Assembly: GCA_030847615.1 (NCBI GenBank)
Contig: JAUMIR010000004.1
Coordinates: 275,985,501-276,049,500, forward strand
Direction: 5' to 3'
Length of the DNA: 64,000 nt
Source: Gambelia wislizenii
Taxonomy: Eukaryota > Chordata > Lepidosauria > Squamata > Crotaphytidae
The position numbers and the translations under genes were made by a program. Below, piece by piece: positions 1 through 11,816 of this stretch. The notes beneath the pieces are model-generated. The model did not search any database, was not told the DNA's origin, and saw only the letters and a program-made list of their open reading frames with translations. Position 1 is the stretch's first letter; each line of letters begins with the position of its first letter.

Positions 1-2488
1 GAACAGATGGCCACGCATGCAGAAAGGAGAGATGTAGTAGTGATGGGTGACTTCAACTATCCTGATACTTGTTGGAAATTTATCTCAACCAAAACTTCAA
101 GGTCTAGCAAATTCCCTACTTGCCTGGAAGACAATTTCATGGTCCAAAAGGTGGAAGAGGCAACAAGGGGGTCAGCTATTTTAGATCTGATCCTAACCAA
201 CAGGGATGACCTGGTTAATGGGGTGCAAGTGGTGGGATCCTTTGGTAAGAGTGATCATGTTCTCCTGGAGTTTGTTATGCAATGAAAAGGAGAAGCAGGC
301 ATAGTCAGACATGCATTCTCAACATTTGGAGAGCTGATTTCAATAAACTCAGGGAAATACTGGGGGTGATCCCATGGTCAGGAATACTAAAAGAGAAGGG
401 ACTTCAAGACAGATGGGACTTTCTCAAAAGGGAGATACTGAAGGCACAATTTCAAACAGTACCATTGAGGAAGAAAAATGGGAGGTATCTCAAGAAACCA
501 GAATGGATGACTAAAGAACTTTCAACAGAGATAATTTTTAAGTGGAACATGTATAGGAAATGGAAAAGGGGGGAAATCACCAAAGAAGAATTCAAACAGA
601 TAGTGAACATGTGTAGGAGTAAAGTCAGAAAAGCTAAAGTGCAGAATGAGTTCAGGCTCGCTAGAGAGGTTAAGAACGATAAAAAGGGTTTTTTTGGGGG
701 GGTATGTCCGCAGCAAAAGGAAGAAAAAGAAAATGGTAGGGCCACTACGTGGAGAAGATGGCAAAATGCTAACAGGGGGCAGAGGAAAGGCAGAATTACT
801 CAACACCTTCTTTGCCTCAGTGTTTTCAGAAAAGGAAAACGGTGATCTACCTGAAGATAAAGGAACAGAGGACAGAATAGCGGAAATCCAGCACAGAATA
901 GAAAAAGAGGTAATACAGGAATACCTTCTTAATCTAAATGAATTTATATCTCCAGGACCAGATGAACTACATCCAAGGGTGTTGAAATACTGGCAAATGT
1001 AATCTCAGAGCCATTGGCAATAATCTTTGAGAACTTCTGGAGAACAGGAGATGTCCTAGCAGACTGGAGGAGGGCAAATGTTGTCCCCATCTTCAAAAAG
1101 GGAAAAAAAAGGGGGATCCCAACAATTATCATCCAGTTAGTCTGACAGCAATACTAGGGAAGATCCTAGAGCAGATCATTAAACAGAGAGTCTGTGAACA
1201 TTTAGAAGGCAATGCCATAATCACAAAAAGTCAACATGGGTTTCAGAGAAACAAGTCATGCCAGACTAGTCTGATCTCTCTTCCCCCACCCCCACTAAAA
1301 TTAACAGCTTGGTAGATGAAGGGAACACTGTGGATATCGCATACCTTGATTTCAGTAAGGCCTTTGACAAGGTTCCCCATGACATTCTTTCAAACAAGCT
1401 TGTAAAATGTGGGCTAGACAAGTTAACTGTTCAATGGACTTGTAATTGGTTGACTGGCCGAACCCAAAGGGTGCTCAGCTATGGCTCCTCTTTGTCTTGG
1501 AAAGAGGTGACCAGTGGGTTGCCACAGGGTTCTGGCCTGAGCCCAGTGCTATTCAACATCTTTATCAATGACTTGGATGATGGAATTAGGGGCATACTTA
1601 TCAAATTTGCAGATGATACCAAATTAGGAGGAGTAGCTAATACCCTAGAGGACAGGATCAAAATTCAAAATGACCTGGATAAACTGGAGAGCTGGGCCAA
1701 AGCTAACAAAATGACATTCAATACGGAGAAATGTAAAGTACTGCACTTAGGGCAGAAAAACGAAATGCATAGATATAGGATGGGGGAGACCTGGCTGAAC
1801 GAGACTACGTGCGAAAAGAATCTAGGAGTCTTAGTAGACCACAAGTTGAACAGGAGTCAACAATGTGATGCGGCAGCTAAAATGCCCAATGCGATTTTGG
1901 GCTGTCTCAATAGACGTATTGTGGCTAGATCAAGGGAAGTAATAGTGCCCCTCTATTCTGCCTTGGTCAGGCCTCACCTAGAATACTGTGTCCAGTGCTG
2001 GACACCACAATTCAAAAAAGATATTGAGAAATTGGAGCGTGTCCAGAGAAGGGCGACTAAAATGGTGAAAGGTCTGGAAACCATGCCTTATGAGGAAAGA
2101 CTTAGGAAGCTGGGTATGTTTAGCCTGGAAAAAAGACCGTTAAGGGGTGATATGATAGCCCTGTTTAAGTATTTGAAGGTGTGTCACATTGAGGATGGAC
2201 CAAGCTTGTTTTCTGCTGCTCCAGAGATTAGAACACGGAACAATGGATGCAAGCTCCAGGAACAGAGATTCCATCTCAACATTAGGAGGGACTTTCTGAC
2301 AGTAAGAGCTGTTCAGCAGTGGAACACACTCCCTTGGAGCGTGGTAGGGTCTCCTTCCTTGTAGGTCTTTAAACAGAGGCTGGATGGTCATCTGTCAGGG
2401 ATGCTTTGATCGTGATTTCCTGCGTGGCAGGGAGTTGGACTGGATGGCCCTCGTGGTCTCTTCCAACTCTACAATTCTATGATTCTAT
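1..2488 (+). mobile_element. CR1 LINE copy 1, 5' end outside window, decayed
   Basis: This is a CR1 non-LTR retrotransposon. The first base corresponds to about 28992 of the better copy at 27676-31476, and the two align to the 3' end. It carries the end of the endonuclease domain (GDFNYPD, SDHVLLEF), the linker and the reverse transcriptase with FADD near 1605-1617. It ends in two ATTCTATG units at 2473-2488, the CR1 hallmark. The frame is broken by a W-to-stop change at 283-285, a nearby 1-nt loss, a 7-G tract near 695-702 (3 G in the other copy), a small deletion near 990, a scrambled stretch near 1280-1305 and an early stop at 2362-2364. It cannot encode a working ORF2. Confidence 0.95.
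1309..2364 (+). pseudogene. CR1 ORF2 reverse transcriptase fragment (copy 1)
   Basis: This is the longest surviving open piece of ORF2 in this copy, 351 codons. It covers the RT palm and thumb: the DFSKAFDKVPH motif near its start, a degenerate PQGS motif, the catalytic FADD and the CR1 C-terminal region with VRPHLEYC and RVQRRATKM. In the intact family this protein nicks DNA and reverse-transcribes the element RNA at the nick. The stop at 2362-2364 replaces a GAG codon seen in the 31 kb copy and removes about 13 residues. Upstream RT and endonuclease segments lie in other frames, so this is a dead fragment. Confidence 0.9.
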
Positions 2489-2730
2489 GACCATTCTGTG
2501 TTTTGCATCAAGCAGACAAGATTGCAGAAGCATCTGGCTATAGTCCCATAGCCAGACATAAAATAATAACATTAGTGCTCAGAGCTGCAGGGGTCCTCCT
2601 GGGGTCTTAGTGTTGCTGTAATCATTTCATATATGGCTATGGGGATGCACAGAATGGCTGTGTGTGGCAGCTTCAGGGGCTTTTCAGTTAAATGGGATAG
2701 GGGTTTTTGGTGCTGTAGAGGAAGGAATAG

Positions 2731-2954
2731 CAATAGCATTAGCATTGATATTTATATACCACTTATCAGTGCTGAAGCACTCTAAGCAGTTTACTTTTTT
2801 TTTTTTTAGCTAATTTCCCCCAACCAGCTGGGTACTCATTTTACCAACCTATGGAAGGATGGAAGGCTGAGTCAACCTTAAAGCCCTCTGGAATTGAACT
2901 CATAATCTTGTGGCTTGCAGTACTGGCATTTAACCACTGCACCACCAGGGCTCC
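2731..2954 (-). mobile_element. tRNA-derived SINE with L2/MIR-like tail
   Basis: Read on the minus strand, the head begins GGAGCCCTGGTGGTGCAGTGG, with an A-box-like TGGTGCAGTGGTT and a B-box-like GAGTTCAATTCC, as in tRNA-derived SINEs. The body matches the element at 8838-9120, and the distal part resembles an L2 3' end (CTGCTTAGAG, TATATAAAT). I see no clear target-site duplication. The exact family name is uncertain. Confidence 0.75.
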
Positions 2955-3235
2955 CTAAATGAAGAGCATACTAACTCCCATGTCACGCCCAAAAGGACAG
3001 CCACACATGTAAGGGAGACTTACAGATGCAAGTGTCCTTAATAGGATGCCAGATACTATGTATGAAACTACCAACACCATAGTGGTTGAATTCATGTACT
3101 AGCCCTTCTCTCCTGCCAAGGAAGGTCAGCAAATACAGAAGTGTCCCCCAATTATTGGACAGGTTAGGGAACCACAGCACTGTCAAAAAGCGGAAATCAT
3201 CTAAATGCAAAACCACTATGTGCCATTATGAATAT

Positions 3236-3686
3236 TAGAATCATAGAGTTGGAAAGGCCCACAAGGGCCATCCAGTCCAACCACATTCTGTGGATACACA
3301 ATCAAATCACTCCTGATAGATTACCTTCCAACCTCTGCTTATAAACCTCCAAAAGAAGGAAACTCCATCATACTCTGAGACAGTGTTTTCCACTGTTGAA
3401 CAGCCTTTACCATCAGGAAGTTCTTCCTAATGTTTAGGTGGAATCTCTTTTTCCTGTATTTTGGAACCATTGCTCCATGTCCTAGTCTCTGGAGCAGCAG
3501 AAAACAAGCTTGCTCCCTCTTCAATATGACATTCTTTCAGTTATTTAAACATGGCTATCATGTCACCTCTTAACCTTCTCTTCTCCGGGCTAAACAAGCC
3601 CAGCTGCCTAAGCCACTCCTAATAGGGCATGGCTTCCAGACCCTTCACCATTTTGGGCACCCTTCTCTGGACATGTTCCAATTGTT
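3236..3686 (-). mobile_element. CR1 LINE 3' end, antisense
   Basis: The left edge has the CR1 tail in reverse (AGAATCATAGAGTTGG). Going right, the minus strand reads the CR1 C-terminal RT region, including the decayed counterpart of the RRNFLTV segment. It stops near the counterpart of the LERVQRR codons, so this is a severely 5'-truncated copy, about 450 bp long. Confidence 0.9.
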
Positions 3687-3769
3687 GTTATAATAAGATG
3701 GATCTGGTTCCCACATGCATGATGCATGTAAATTATTTGACTTGTACATCATGGCCATAGTACAGGGGG

Positions 3770-4065
3770 GGGGGCACGTAGTTGGATTTCTCACTCATAT
3801 TGGGGGGGTGTCACTTTTTTTTCATGCTTGAAGGGTCTATAGCACCCCCCAAGTCTCCGGAAAGTAGACTGTGGTCATTTTGCTGCATTTTCAGGCATGT
3901 TTTTACCTTTCAGCATGTTAGGCCCATAAGGCACTGTTAAAATGCCTGAAAATGCAGCATAATAATGGGCCTTATTGGCTATTGGGAGTGGGAGTGGAGC
4001 CCAGTTTTAGAGGTGGCTTGGGGTGTATAAGATCTGAAAATGAGGAATGAGGAATCCAAGGTCAT
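3770..4065. mobile_element. Palindromic MITE candidate
   Basis: A perfect 17-bp inverted pair (GCTGCATTTTCAGGCAT and its complement) lies around 3884-3900 and 3942-3958. Weaker outer pairing joins CTATAGCACCCCCCAAG near 3837 with CTTGGGGTGTATAAG near 4018, and TGGATTTCTCACTCAT near 3783 with ATGAGGAATCCA near 4048. The nested symmetry is that of a terminal-inverted-repeat MITE. Edges and target duplication are not resolved. Confidence 0.45.
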
Positions 4066-4315
4066 GCAGTGAGGATGATACAGCTCCTCAACTGCTGGCA
4101 ATTGTCTACCCCAGAATTAAAGGGGACTCAAAGAGCAGAGGGAAGAATCTTTCCTAGGTACCTTGGAAGGTTGCTTCAAATACACGGAGGCCTTTGGGCT
4201 GGATGAACCAGTAGTTTGACAATTTGAGGGAGCTTTCTATATCCATGTGATTCTTCACTATGCTATTACTTGTAGGTAGAATAAAGATTCATTCCTCTGT
4301 TTGATGTGCAAGGCC

Positions 4316-4485
4316 AGTCTGTGGGGGTTCTGCCTATCCCTCTGCTGCCACCAACTGTGAGGGATTCTATCTATCCCTCTGCTGCTACCAAATGTATGGA
4401 TTTCTGCGTATCCCAACCAGTACCACCAATGTGAGGACTTCCTCTTGTCCCATTGATGTGGCCACCAACTGTGGGGACCTCCTAG
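4316..4485. repeat. Degenerate ~37-bp tandem repeat
   Basis: About four and a half imperfect units of the pattern TGTGGGGRTTCTGYCTATCC..CTGCTRCCACCAA follow one another. The unit boundary is marked by the CCACCAA-TGTG junction. It directly adjoins the possible LTR to its right and may be part of that element. Confidence 0.55.
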
Positions 4486-4499
4486 AGGCTTATGGTTCC

Positions 4500-5020
4500 T
4501 GTGTGAGATTTTATTTATCTTCTATCCACACAGGGCACCATTAGTTTTTATTATTTACTGCCACCACAGACTCCATGTCTGAATTCAATTCCCAGTGGCA
4601 AAAGCATATAATACAAAAATAATGATTTATTAAACAGAATTTGACTATAACACCACCGATTACTTATTTAATACATCTAAATCACATCTCTCACACTCTC
4701 TTATACTCCTCTCTTAGCTAACTCTGACCTCCACTCAAACTCTCCTAACCACTTAAATTCCTAAACCCCACTCACTAATTCCTAATCCTGACAGACTCCT
4801 AATCCTAACCTGACACACACAATGCTCACTCACTGTGAGCCATACATGCTGGCTTTTTAAAAACCCCTCAGACATACAACCAATCACTCACTCTCAACAT
4901 TTCATTCTCTCACCCCCACATGGCAGAGCCTTACCTTGTAACGTCTAATACATAGTGCATACATAACTATATTACCCTAATATCTAATATAGTAAAAAAA
5001 ATCACTGGAAAAGTCCAGAA
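4500..5020 (-). mobile_element. Possible solo LTR, antisense
   Basis: On the minus strand this 0.5 kb shows a promoter-like TTTTTAAAAAG near 4853-4865 and, about 230 bp downstream, a polyadenylation-like AATAAA near 4627-4632, followed by a GC-richer stretch. That order resembles U3-R-U5 of an LTR. No matching second LTR, integrase or reverse transcriptase was seen, and TG..CA ends and a target duplication are not clear. This is inference from signals only. Confidence 0.3.
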
Positions 5021-5029
5021 CATCACATC

Positions 5030-6225
5030 AGACAGAGTAAGGCAGCTCCCTCATGGTGCAAATGATAGAGCGGTAGCAATGCTAATCCCTTGTTCTGGTG
5101 CTCCTGAGCTCTCTGGCCATTCCTGTATGGTGGAGGAAATAATTATGTGTGCCACAGAGCCAGGTCCCATTCCCCTTAACTATTCTGCTACCCTCAGGTA
5201 CACTGGAGAAGATGCTGTCCCCTTGCCATTACTCAATGTGCAGCTAACTCAACTGTGGTATGTACAATGGGGATCTGAAATCTTACCCTTTGCCGCAGGA
5301 AGCAAAATGTCTTGGGCCAGCTGTGGCATGACATTTCTTGTATAAGCACACATATGCAAAATTCAAGGAATTACATCTTGAGTTCTGTGTATCATATAGG
5401 AAACATTTGAAAGCATTTCACAAAAGATTTTCCTTAGTTCATTCTTTCTGCTTTCCTGCCACATTTCCCAGTAGTGTGGGAGATTCCCAAGCTGTTACTG
5501 ATTAAAGAGAATGAGAGTGTATTTGTTAGTTGTTCTCTTGTACTTCTGAAACTCTACATCTGTGAAGTTGTGAGTCATATAGTTAAAATTGGCTTTTTAT
5601 TTTTTTTAATTTTTTGTTGCACATTTCTCTAAGATATAGAAATAGAACATGTTTACCTTCTGGGCAGAAGAGGAGGATTTATATTTACATAGATAATTTT
5701 AAACTATCCTAGCATCCTCTTATTGTATATAAGTATAAATGCCTAAAGAAACAAAGTTAGATTAGGGAAGAAAGAAAATGAAATCTTTTGAGAATAATAA
5801 ATGCAGTATCCACAAGGAATGGAAGCAGATTGCTTGGTTTTAAGCCAGTCTAGGTGCTGGGAAAAAAAAAAGGCAATTCTTCACTGACTCCAAAAATGCT
5901 ATGCAATGCTTGACAAGCCACAGTTTTTCTGTGAAGAGTGATTTTGGTAAATTTTGATCATTTTCACCTTCTGCCATATTGCATTGTTCTGTAATTTCCC
6001 TTGTCACTTGCAAACTAAGTGGTACTGGCTCAGTGATGATTGTGAGTTGCAGTTCCATATTTGAGGCAGATGCAGCTCACATGCTTGATGCTTAGCTGAA
6101 GGCAACAGTTCATGTGTGGATACAAACACAGTATTGCCATGTATATTTTGTTATCATATACTCCTCAAAATTCTAGCCGTTGTAATGTTCTTTGTAGTTG
6201 TAAAAAGGCCTGTTTGAATAACAAG
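5030..6225. other. No recognisable feature
   Basis: AT-rich unique-looking DNA. It holds short open frames (88 codons at most, 5079-5345) with no recognisable domain, plus scattered T and A runs. I see no repeat family that I can name. Confidence 0.5.
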
Positions 6226-6227
6226 CA

Positions 6228-6577
6228 AGTAGGGATGTAGTTCTTTACTAATTTTCTTCCCAAAGGAGCAAATGTATAATTTTAGCATATTTTCCCTGCT
6301 ACAAGAAAGTATTTGAAAACCATGGAGATTCACAGATTGAGATTTATTCAGTACAAAATTCACATGAGGTTGTTTTGCAGAGAAAGATTATTTTCTTTTT
6401 TTTTCCTTTTAAAAATTTATTATTTAAACATCTAAGGACAATTCTTATACATAAACAAAACTGGATGTACACAGCTGCTTAAAACACATAACACATAATC
6501 ATATCATTCAACATAGGTTTTAAATCATGGTTTTTGACCATTTTTGAATATTTTTGAATGTTCCTTCCATCCCTACA
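6228..6577. mobile_element. hAT-like MITE, unnamed family, copy 1
   Basis: The ends pair as TAGGGATG near 6232 and CATCCCTA near 6567. The left two fifths matches the insertion at 43460-43851 closely (shared CTAATTTTCTTC, TGAAAACCA, TTTTGAATATT words). The interior also includes an A/T-rich segment. The 8-bp flanks do not match convincingly, so the classification leans on the other copy, which has a target duplication. Confidence 0.55.
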
Positions 6578-6579
6578 GA

Positions 6580-7893
6580 AAGATTCTTAGAAGCCATATG
6601 TAAAGTTTGTTATGGAGCAATAATAAAGCAATAATTGCTAGCTTATAACATACATTTGTGCATAACATACAATTACAGCCAATGTATGTTAACATAGTAG
6701 ATTCTGTCTCTTTCCCTTGTGGAATGGAAAATGTCTTGGCCCAGTGGTGGGAGCTGGAAAGAAGAGATTTAGAATGAACAAATAACTGAAAGGACAACCA
6801 TTAAACAGCACCTCCCACCAGTGGTGGTTGGTGGGTCCCATGTGATTGGTGTAGTCAATACGCTCTGATTTTTAGTCTGAAGATTACAGGAGCTCTCCAA
6901 GGATCTGAACCTATTTGGGGATAGGGTTCAAGCCTTGGGCAGCTCTTTTCAAGTTCAGACTGAAATTTCAGACATGGAAGCTACCGATTGATATTGTCCC
7001 TCACCATTCTCCTGCACCAGTTTTGCAGCCAAACTGAGACACCTTTTCATTTTAAGAAGAGCTAAAAGGAAATTCCACTCACCAAGTTGCTAGAGGAAGG
7101 AGAGACATAACTCTGTGCCATGGCAGCTTTGACCCTAATGACATTTCCCTTACTGTAAAGGTTAAAAACACAGAGGTGTAAAGTAGGAAGGCCTATTTGC
7201 GTGATATATCTGTAAGGAGTGAAAACATGGAGAAGGGGAACAAGATCACCCCTGCTGGCCTCGCTGTCTGCACTGTCACCTAAACTGTGAATGGACCCAA
7301 TGCACAGATAGTCTCTGTATTCCGAGACCTTCTCTTGTGCTTCTGTTGTTTTTCAGAGTTCCCAACTGAGCATAAGCTCTTTACATAGTTGAACAGAATG
7401 TGCAGAGGTCATAAGTAGGACCAGCAAGTTCAATTCTGTTCCCCCGCCCTCCAAGACATTTTGTAGTGAGGATCCAGTGGAATGCTTCTACTGATTGAAC
7501 TGCCTCTGTCTGCTAAGCAGCCGGTGGGAGGATCTGCCAGGCTATATGCATCCAACTAGTTTTGGTTCCTTAAAAAATACTCTACCCCCATGTTCCCCCC
7601 ATTTAATTCTTTAGTGAAAAGTATTTATTAATAGCTTTTCTGCCCAGCAGAACTTGCAAAGTGGTGTGAAGACCATTTTGAAACTAAAGGCTTTCCAATG
7701 CTGATTTTTTTACGAAGTGGAGTTACTATGCCAAGAGGATCCATGAGAACTCATCATGACATGCCCACCCCAAGAGTATTCAAAAGCATACATTTGTACT
7801 TTTTTTCTTATTCTTTCCCTCTTGCATACATGTGTGCATGTCAGTGTTCATGACATTGATGCATATAGATAAGAAGCTGAAATTTGGTTATTT
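6580..7893. other. No recognisable feature
   Basis: Unique-looking AT-rich DNA up to the left target-site duplication of the L1. No coding signal or repeat recognised. Confidence 0.5.
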
Positions 7894-7908
7894 AAAGTTT
7901 TTGTACAT
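7894..7908. repeat. L1 target-site duplication, left copy
   Basis: The 15-mer aaagtttttgtacat occurs here and at 11817-11831, immediately after the A-rich tail of the L1. The bases beyond the repeat differ on both sides, so the shared length is exactly 15. This is the size expected for L1 target-primed integration. Confidence 0.85.
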
Positions 7909-8306
7909 GTTTCTCACTGCTTAAAAATGATAAAGTAATTAACAAAGCAAAAAAAAAAGAACTAAAACAGTATTTTTAAAATAATTTGGATAAAGGAACC
8001 CCAATTGACATTGTATGAATTTAAAAGGAAACAAAAGGGAAAAGGACAAAGAATATTAAAAGGGATCAAGGAAAAAGAAGATGAACTAAAGAAGAATCCT
8101 AAGCGGTCAGAGTTGATTAATGAGATAAAAGCTTTACAAAAACAATTAATTGTTGAAATGATCTCTGAAATGGAGAATAAGATGAAGTATGGAAAAAAGA
8201 AATATTTTGAACATTCAAATAAGCCTGGAAGATGGATCTCTTACAAACTCAGAAAGGAAAGAGAAAAAAGACAGATAACAGAAATAAAGGATGGAGATGA
8301 ATTATA

Positions 8307-8534
8307 CAGTTGTCTCTCTGTATCCACGGATTTGGTACCCACGGATTTAAGTATTCATGGCTTGAAAATATTCTTAAAAAAAAAAATCCAAAAGGCAAAC
8401 CTTGATTTTGTCATCTTATATAAGGGACACCATTTTGCTATGCCATTGCATATTATGGGACTTGAGTATTCATGGATTTTAGTATCCACGGGGGGTCCTG
8501 GAACCAAACCCCAGTGAATATGAAGGGACAACTG
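8307..8534. mobile_element. pogo/Tigger-like MITE, 228 bp, inside L1
   Basis: The ends are CAGTTGTCTCTCTGTATCC and, inverted, CAGTTGTCCCTTCATATTC, flanked by TA at 8305-8306 and 8535-8536. Removing the element and one TA rejoins the L1 reading frame (DELY then RQQEKIKK), so the insertion is exact. Terminal sequence and TA duplication fit the Tc1/mariner superfamily, pogo/Tigger branch. No transposase is present, so it is non-autonomous. Confidence 0.85.
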
Positions 8535-8837
8535 TATAGACAACAAGAAAAAATAAAAAAGACCTTCTTTAACTATTACTTTAAATTGTTTAAGGAGGTT
8601 TCCTTAACTAAGGAAAATCAAACAGAAAAGTCTAAATATCTTGATAATAAGAAGATACTGCAAATATCAGAAACTCAAAAAAAGAAAAAAAGAAAAAGAA
8701 TTGAATCAGCCTATTTTGATAAAGGACATTGCAGATGCTATAACTAAATTGAAACCTGGTAGAGCTCCTGGTCCAGATGGCTTACCTTCATTATATTATA
8801 AAATGTTACAAGAAGAACTAATTGTGCCCTTACATAG

Positions 8838-9120
8838 AAATTTTTTATTTTATTTATTTATTTATTTATACCCCGCTCTTCAGCCACAAGACTATCAGAG
8901 CAGCTTACAAATTGTTTTAAGCAATAGCAATTTACACATCTACACTGCATTAAGCAGTTTCCAATGTGTGTTAGCTAATTGCCTCCACAAGCCGGGTACT
9001 CATTTTACCGACCTACGAAAGGATGGAAGGCTGAGTGAACCTTGGAGCCCTCTGGAATCAAACTTGCAACATGGTGACTTGCAGTACTGGCATTTAACTA
9101 CTGCGCCACCACGGCTCCTA
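8838..9120 (-). mobile_element. tRNA-derived SINE inside L1, same family as 2731-2954
   Basis: Minus-strand head GGAGCCGTGGTGGCGCAGTAG with A-box TGGCGCAGTAGTT and B-box-like AAGTTTGATTCC. The body shares GGTAAAATGAGTACCC and TCAGCCTTCCATCCTT with the first copy. The tail, at the left edge, resembles an L2 3' end and finishes in ATAAATAAATAAAT. It splits the L1 between the counterparts of VPLHR and GIDQGKRPSSW. Target duplications are not clear. Confidence 0.85.
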
Positions 9121-11816
9121 TATAATGATAAATGGAATTGACCAGGGTAAAAGGCCAAGCTCCTGGCGAAACGCAAACGTGACTTTGATTCTTAAAGAAG
9201 GTAAAGACTCCATAGAAACTAAAAATTGTAGCCCCATAGCGCTTTTAAATGTAGATTATAAAAATATTTGCAATAATTCTGGCAGAAAGTTTTTTTTAAA
9301 AAAAGGATTGGATATATGAAGACAAAGTAGAGTTCTCCCAAATAGGATATTAAGAGATAATACAAGAATGGTCCTTAATATAATAGAATTTTATGAAAAC
9401 CATAATGAAAGGAAATTAGCAATGATAGTTTTAGACATTGAGAAAACTTTTGATAGCGTATCCTGGAAATTTATGATTGAAACCCTCAAAAGAATGAATT
9501 TAGGCCAGAAATATATCAATTGGATCAAATCAATTTATGATGAACAATATGCTTAGATTCTGATAAACGGTGATAAAACAAAACCTTTAAAGATTAATAA
9601 AGGAACATGACAAGGATGCCCCTTGTTCCCATTGATCTTTTTAATTATTATGGAAATCCTTAACAAGAAAATTAGATCCAACACAGCAATCTGGGGACTG
9701 AAAATACAAGATCACTCTTATAAGTTAAAGGCATTTGTGGATGATCTAGTTATCTTTTTGGATGATCCTATACTCAGTTTAAAAAGGCTGCTTGAAGTTC
9801 TAGATGAATTTGGACAATTTGCAGGAGAAAGCTGTGATGATTATAAAGAACATCTCCAGAACTGAACAGCAGGACTTGATAAAGGAGTCTAACTTTAAAA
9901 TAGAAAATAAAGTTAAATATCTAGGAGTTACAATAACAAACAAAAATTTGGTTCTGTTCTCCAACAATTACAAAAAGATCTGGGGTCAAATTATGGAGAA
10001 ATGGAATAATCTCAGTCTGTCATTTATGGGAAGAATGTCTACCATAAAGATGAATATTTTACCAAAAATGATATTTCTTTTCCAAAATTTAGCAATTATA
10101 TCAAATGATGAACCTTTTAAGCAATGGAACCATGATCTTTCAAAAATTTATCTGGAGTGGAAAGAAACTGAGAGTGCGATCGAATGTCCTACATGATATC
10201 AGAGACAGAGGTGGCCTAGGTCTTCCTAACATAAAGTTATACTTTGAAGCTAGTTGCTTATCCTGGATGTTGGAGTGGATTGTGTTAAAAAATCAAAGGC
10301 TTTTACAGCTAGAAGGATCTGACATCCTTTTTGGTTGGTAAGTTTGGTACAACAAAGTGATTGTCAATAAAGATTTTAACAACCATTTTATAAAAAGACC
10401 TATATTAAGATCCTGGCTTAAATGTAAAAACAAACTTTGTCCAAAAATATCCTTATGGTTTTCTGTGCATGAAGCCTTTCACAAAAGAGAAAAATTGCAA
10501 GAAGGGAAGGGAAATGGATCACTTACAGGGATGTATTGAAAGTACAAGAGGGTGAATTACAAATGAAAACTAAAGATGAATTGAACGCAGAAGGCTTGCA
10601 CTACCATTGGTTTCTTTACTGACAATTATTAGAAAGATTTAAAATTAATCTTAAATTGGAGGGCTTTGAAAGAAATATGACTGAGTTTGAGATATTTTTA
10701 CAAGCAGGTAACAAACATACTTTAGCAAGACTTTACAAGATCTGAATAAATTTGATATGGAGCAAGAATTATTTAAAGCCAATATGCTCAAATGGGCCCA
10801 AAATTTGGGGCATCCTATACAGTTGACTCACTGGAGAAAATCATGGAATAGAACATGGAAATTTACAAAATGTTATGATTTAAAAGAAAATTATTTTAAA
10901 ATGTTTTATCACTGGTATTTAACTCCAGAAATGTTATTAAAAATGTATAAAAATAGTAAAGATAAATGCTGGAAGTGTGAAGTAGAGGAAGGAACCTTTT
11001 TTTCCACTGCTGGTGGTTGTGCAAATAAAGCCAAAAAATTTTGGAAATTAATACACAATGGAATGATGAAAATTCTAAAAATTGAATTCCCAATGAATCC
11101 TAAGCTGTATTTATTGAATATATTGGATACCATAGACACTAGAATTGAAAATAAATTTTGGAGATACATGATAACTGCTGCAAGAATCTTGTATGCTCAA
11201 AAATGGAAATCTACCGAGACACCCACTGAAGAAGAATGGCTGTTACAGCTTTATCAAATGTCGAAGATTGACAAATTAACCATTTTATTAAGTGATAAGT
11301 CATTAGATAAATTCAAAGAAGATTGGAGTTGTGTTCTACCTATTTGAGAAGAAAAATGGAGAAAACTAACTATTACTGGGTTTGATGTTTGAATAATGAT
11401 ATATTTTGTTAGATATTTAGTGGTTGAAATCAAAGAAATGCTAATTACTATATTATCTTATTGTCATGCAATAATCAACATTAGGTAGCTTATGTTATCA
11501 GGAACAGGTTTTATTTTCTCCAACATTTCAAATTTAGATGGTAATTTGATTTATGGTCAAACAAACAACTTCAAGTCATTGAAGAGAAGGTCAAGAATTA
11601 ATATATGAGATTCTAGATTTGTAAGAGTTAGGAAATGAAACTGATATATATTTAGTTATTTTAAACTGAGATTTAGAATATAGAGCTACTTCTTGATATC
11701 ATTTGTTAATCAACATCAGTTAACCTCTATGTTTTTCACTCACTTTTTAATTTATATCTATGTTTATATTTGTTTCTGTTTATTTATTGGAAAATAAAAT
11801 AAAAATAAAATTTTAA

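Larger units (their letters stand above)
8005..11347 (+). pseudogene. L1 ORF2 reverse transcriptase remnant
   Basis: The coding remnant is spread over three frames. Open pieces are 8005-8306, 8641-8837, 9125-9319, 9368-9556 (VLDIEKTFDSVSW, RT motif A region), 9623-9865 (FVDDLVIF, catalytic YxDD-type box), 9804-10196, 10105-10341 and 10757-11347 (C-terminal cysteine motif). In-frame stops include TAG at 9554-9556 and TGA at 9608-9610. In a live L1 this enzyme copies element RNA at a nicked genomic site. Here it is not functional. Confidence 0.92.
7909..11816 (+). mobile_element. 5'-truncated L1 LINE with nested insertions
   Basis: Bracketed by a perfect 15-bp target duplication. It contains the C-terminal two thirds of an L1 ORF2, a 3' UTR from about 11348 and an A-rich tail at 11790-11816. 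ORF1 and the endonuclease are absent, as in ordinary 5' truncation. L1 is supported by the KLRKEREKRQITEIKD segment before the RT, the AFVDDLVIF catalytic motif near 9730-9757 and the C-terminal CWKCEVEEGTFF cysteine motif near 10969. Two elements sit inside: a pogo-like MITE (8307-8534) and a tRNA SINE (8838-9120). Multiple stops and frameshifts show it is long dead. Confidence 0.93.

Noticed and set aside
1309..2364. Host reverse-transcriptase-like gene
   Set aside because: It aligns throughout with the CR1 copy at 28476-31387 and ends in the CR1 tail.
2880..2954. tRNA gene on the minus strand
   Set aside because: A- and B-box-like motifs are present, but there is no cloverleaf and the sequence continues into a SINE body shared with 8838-9120.
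4790..4825. Interstitial telomere repeat (CTAATCCT runs)
   Set aside because: The words are CTAATCCTGA and CTAATCCTAACC, not a (TTAGGG)n array.
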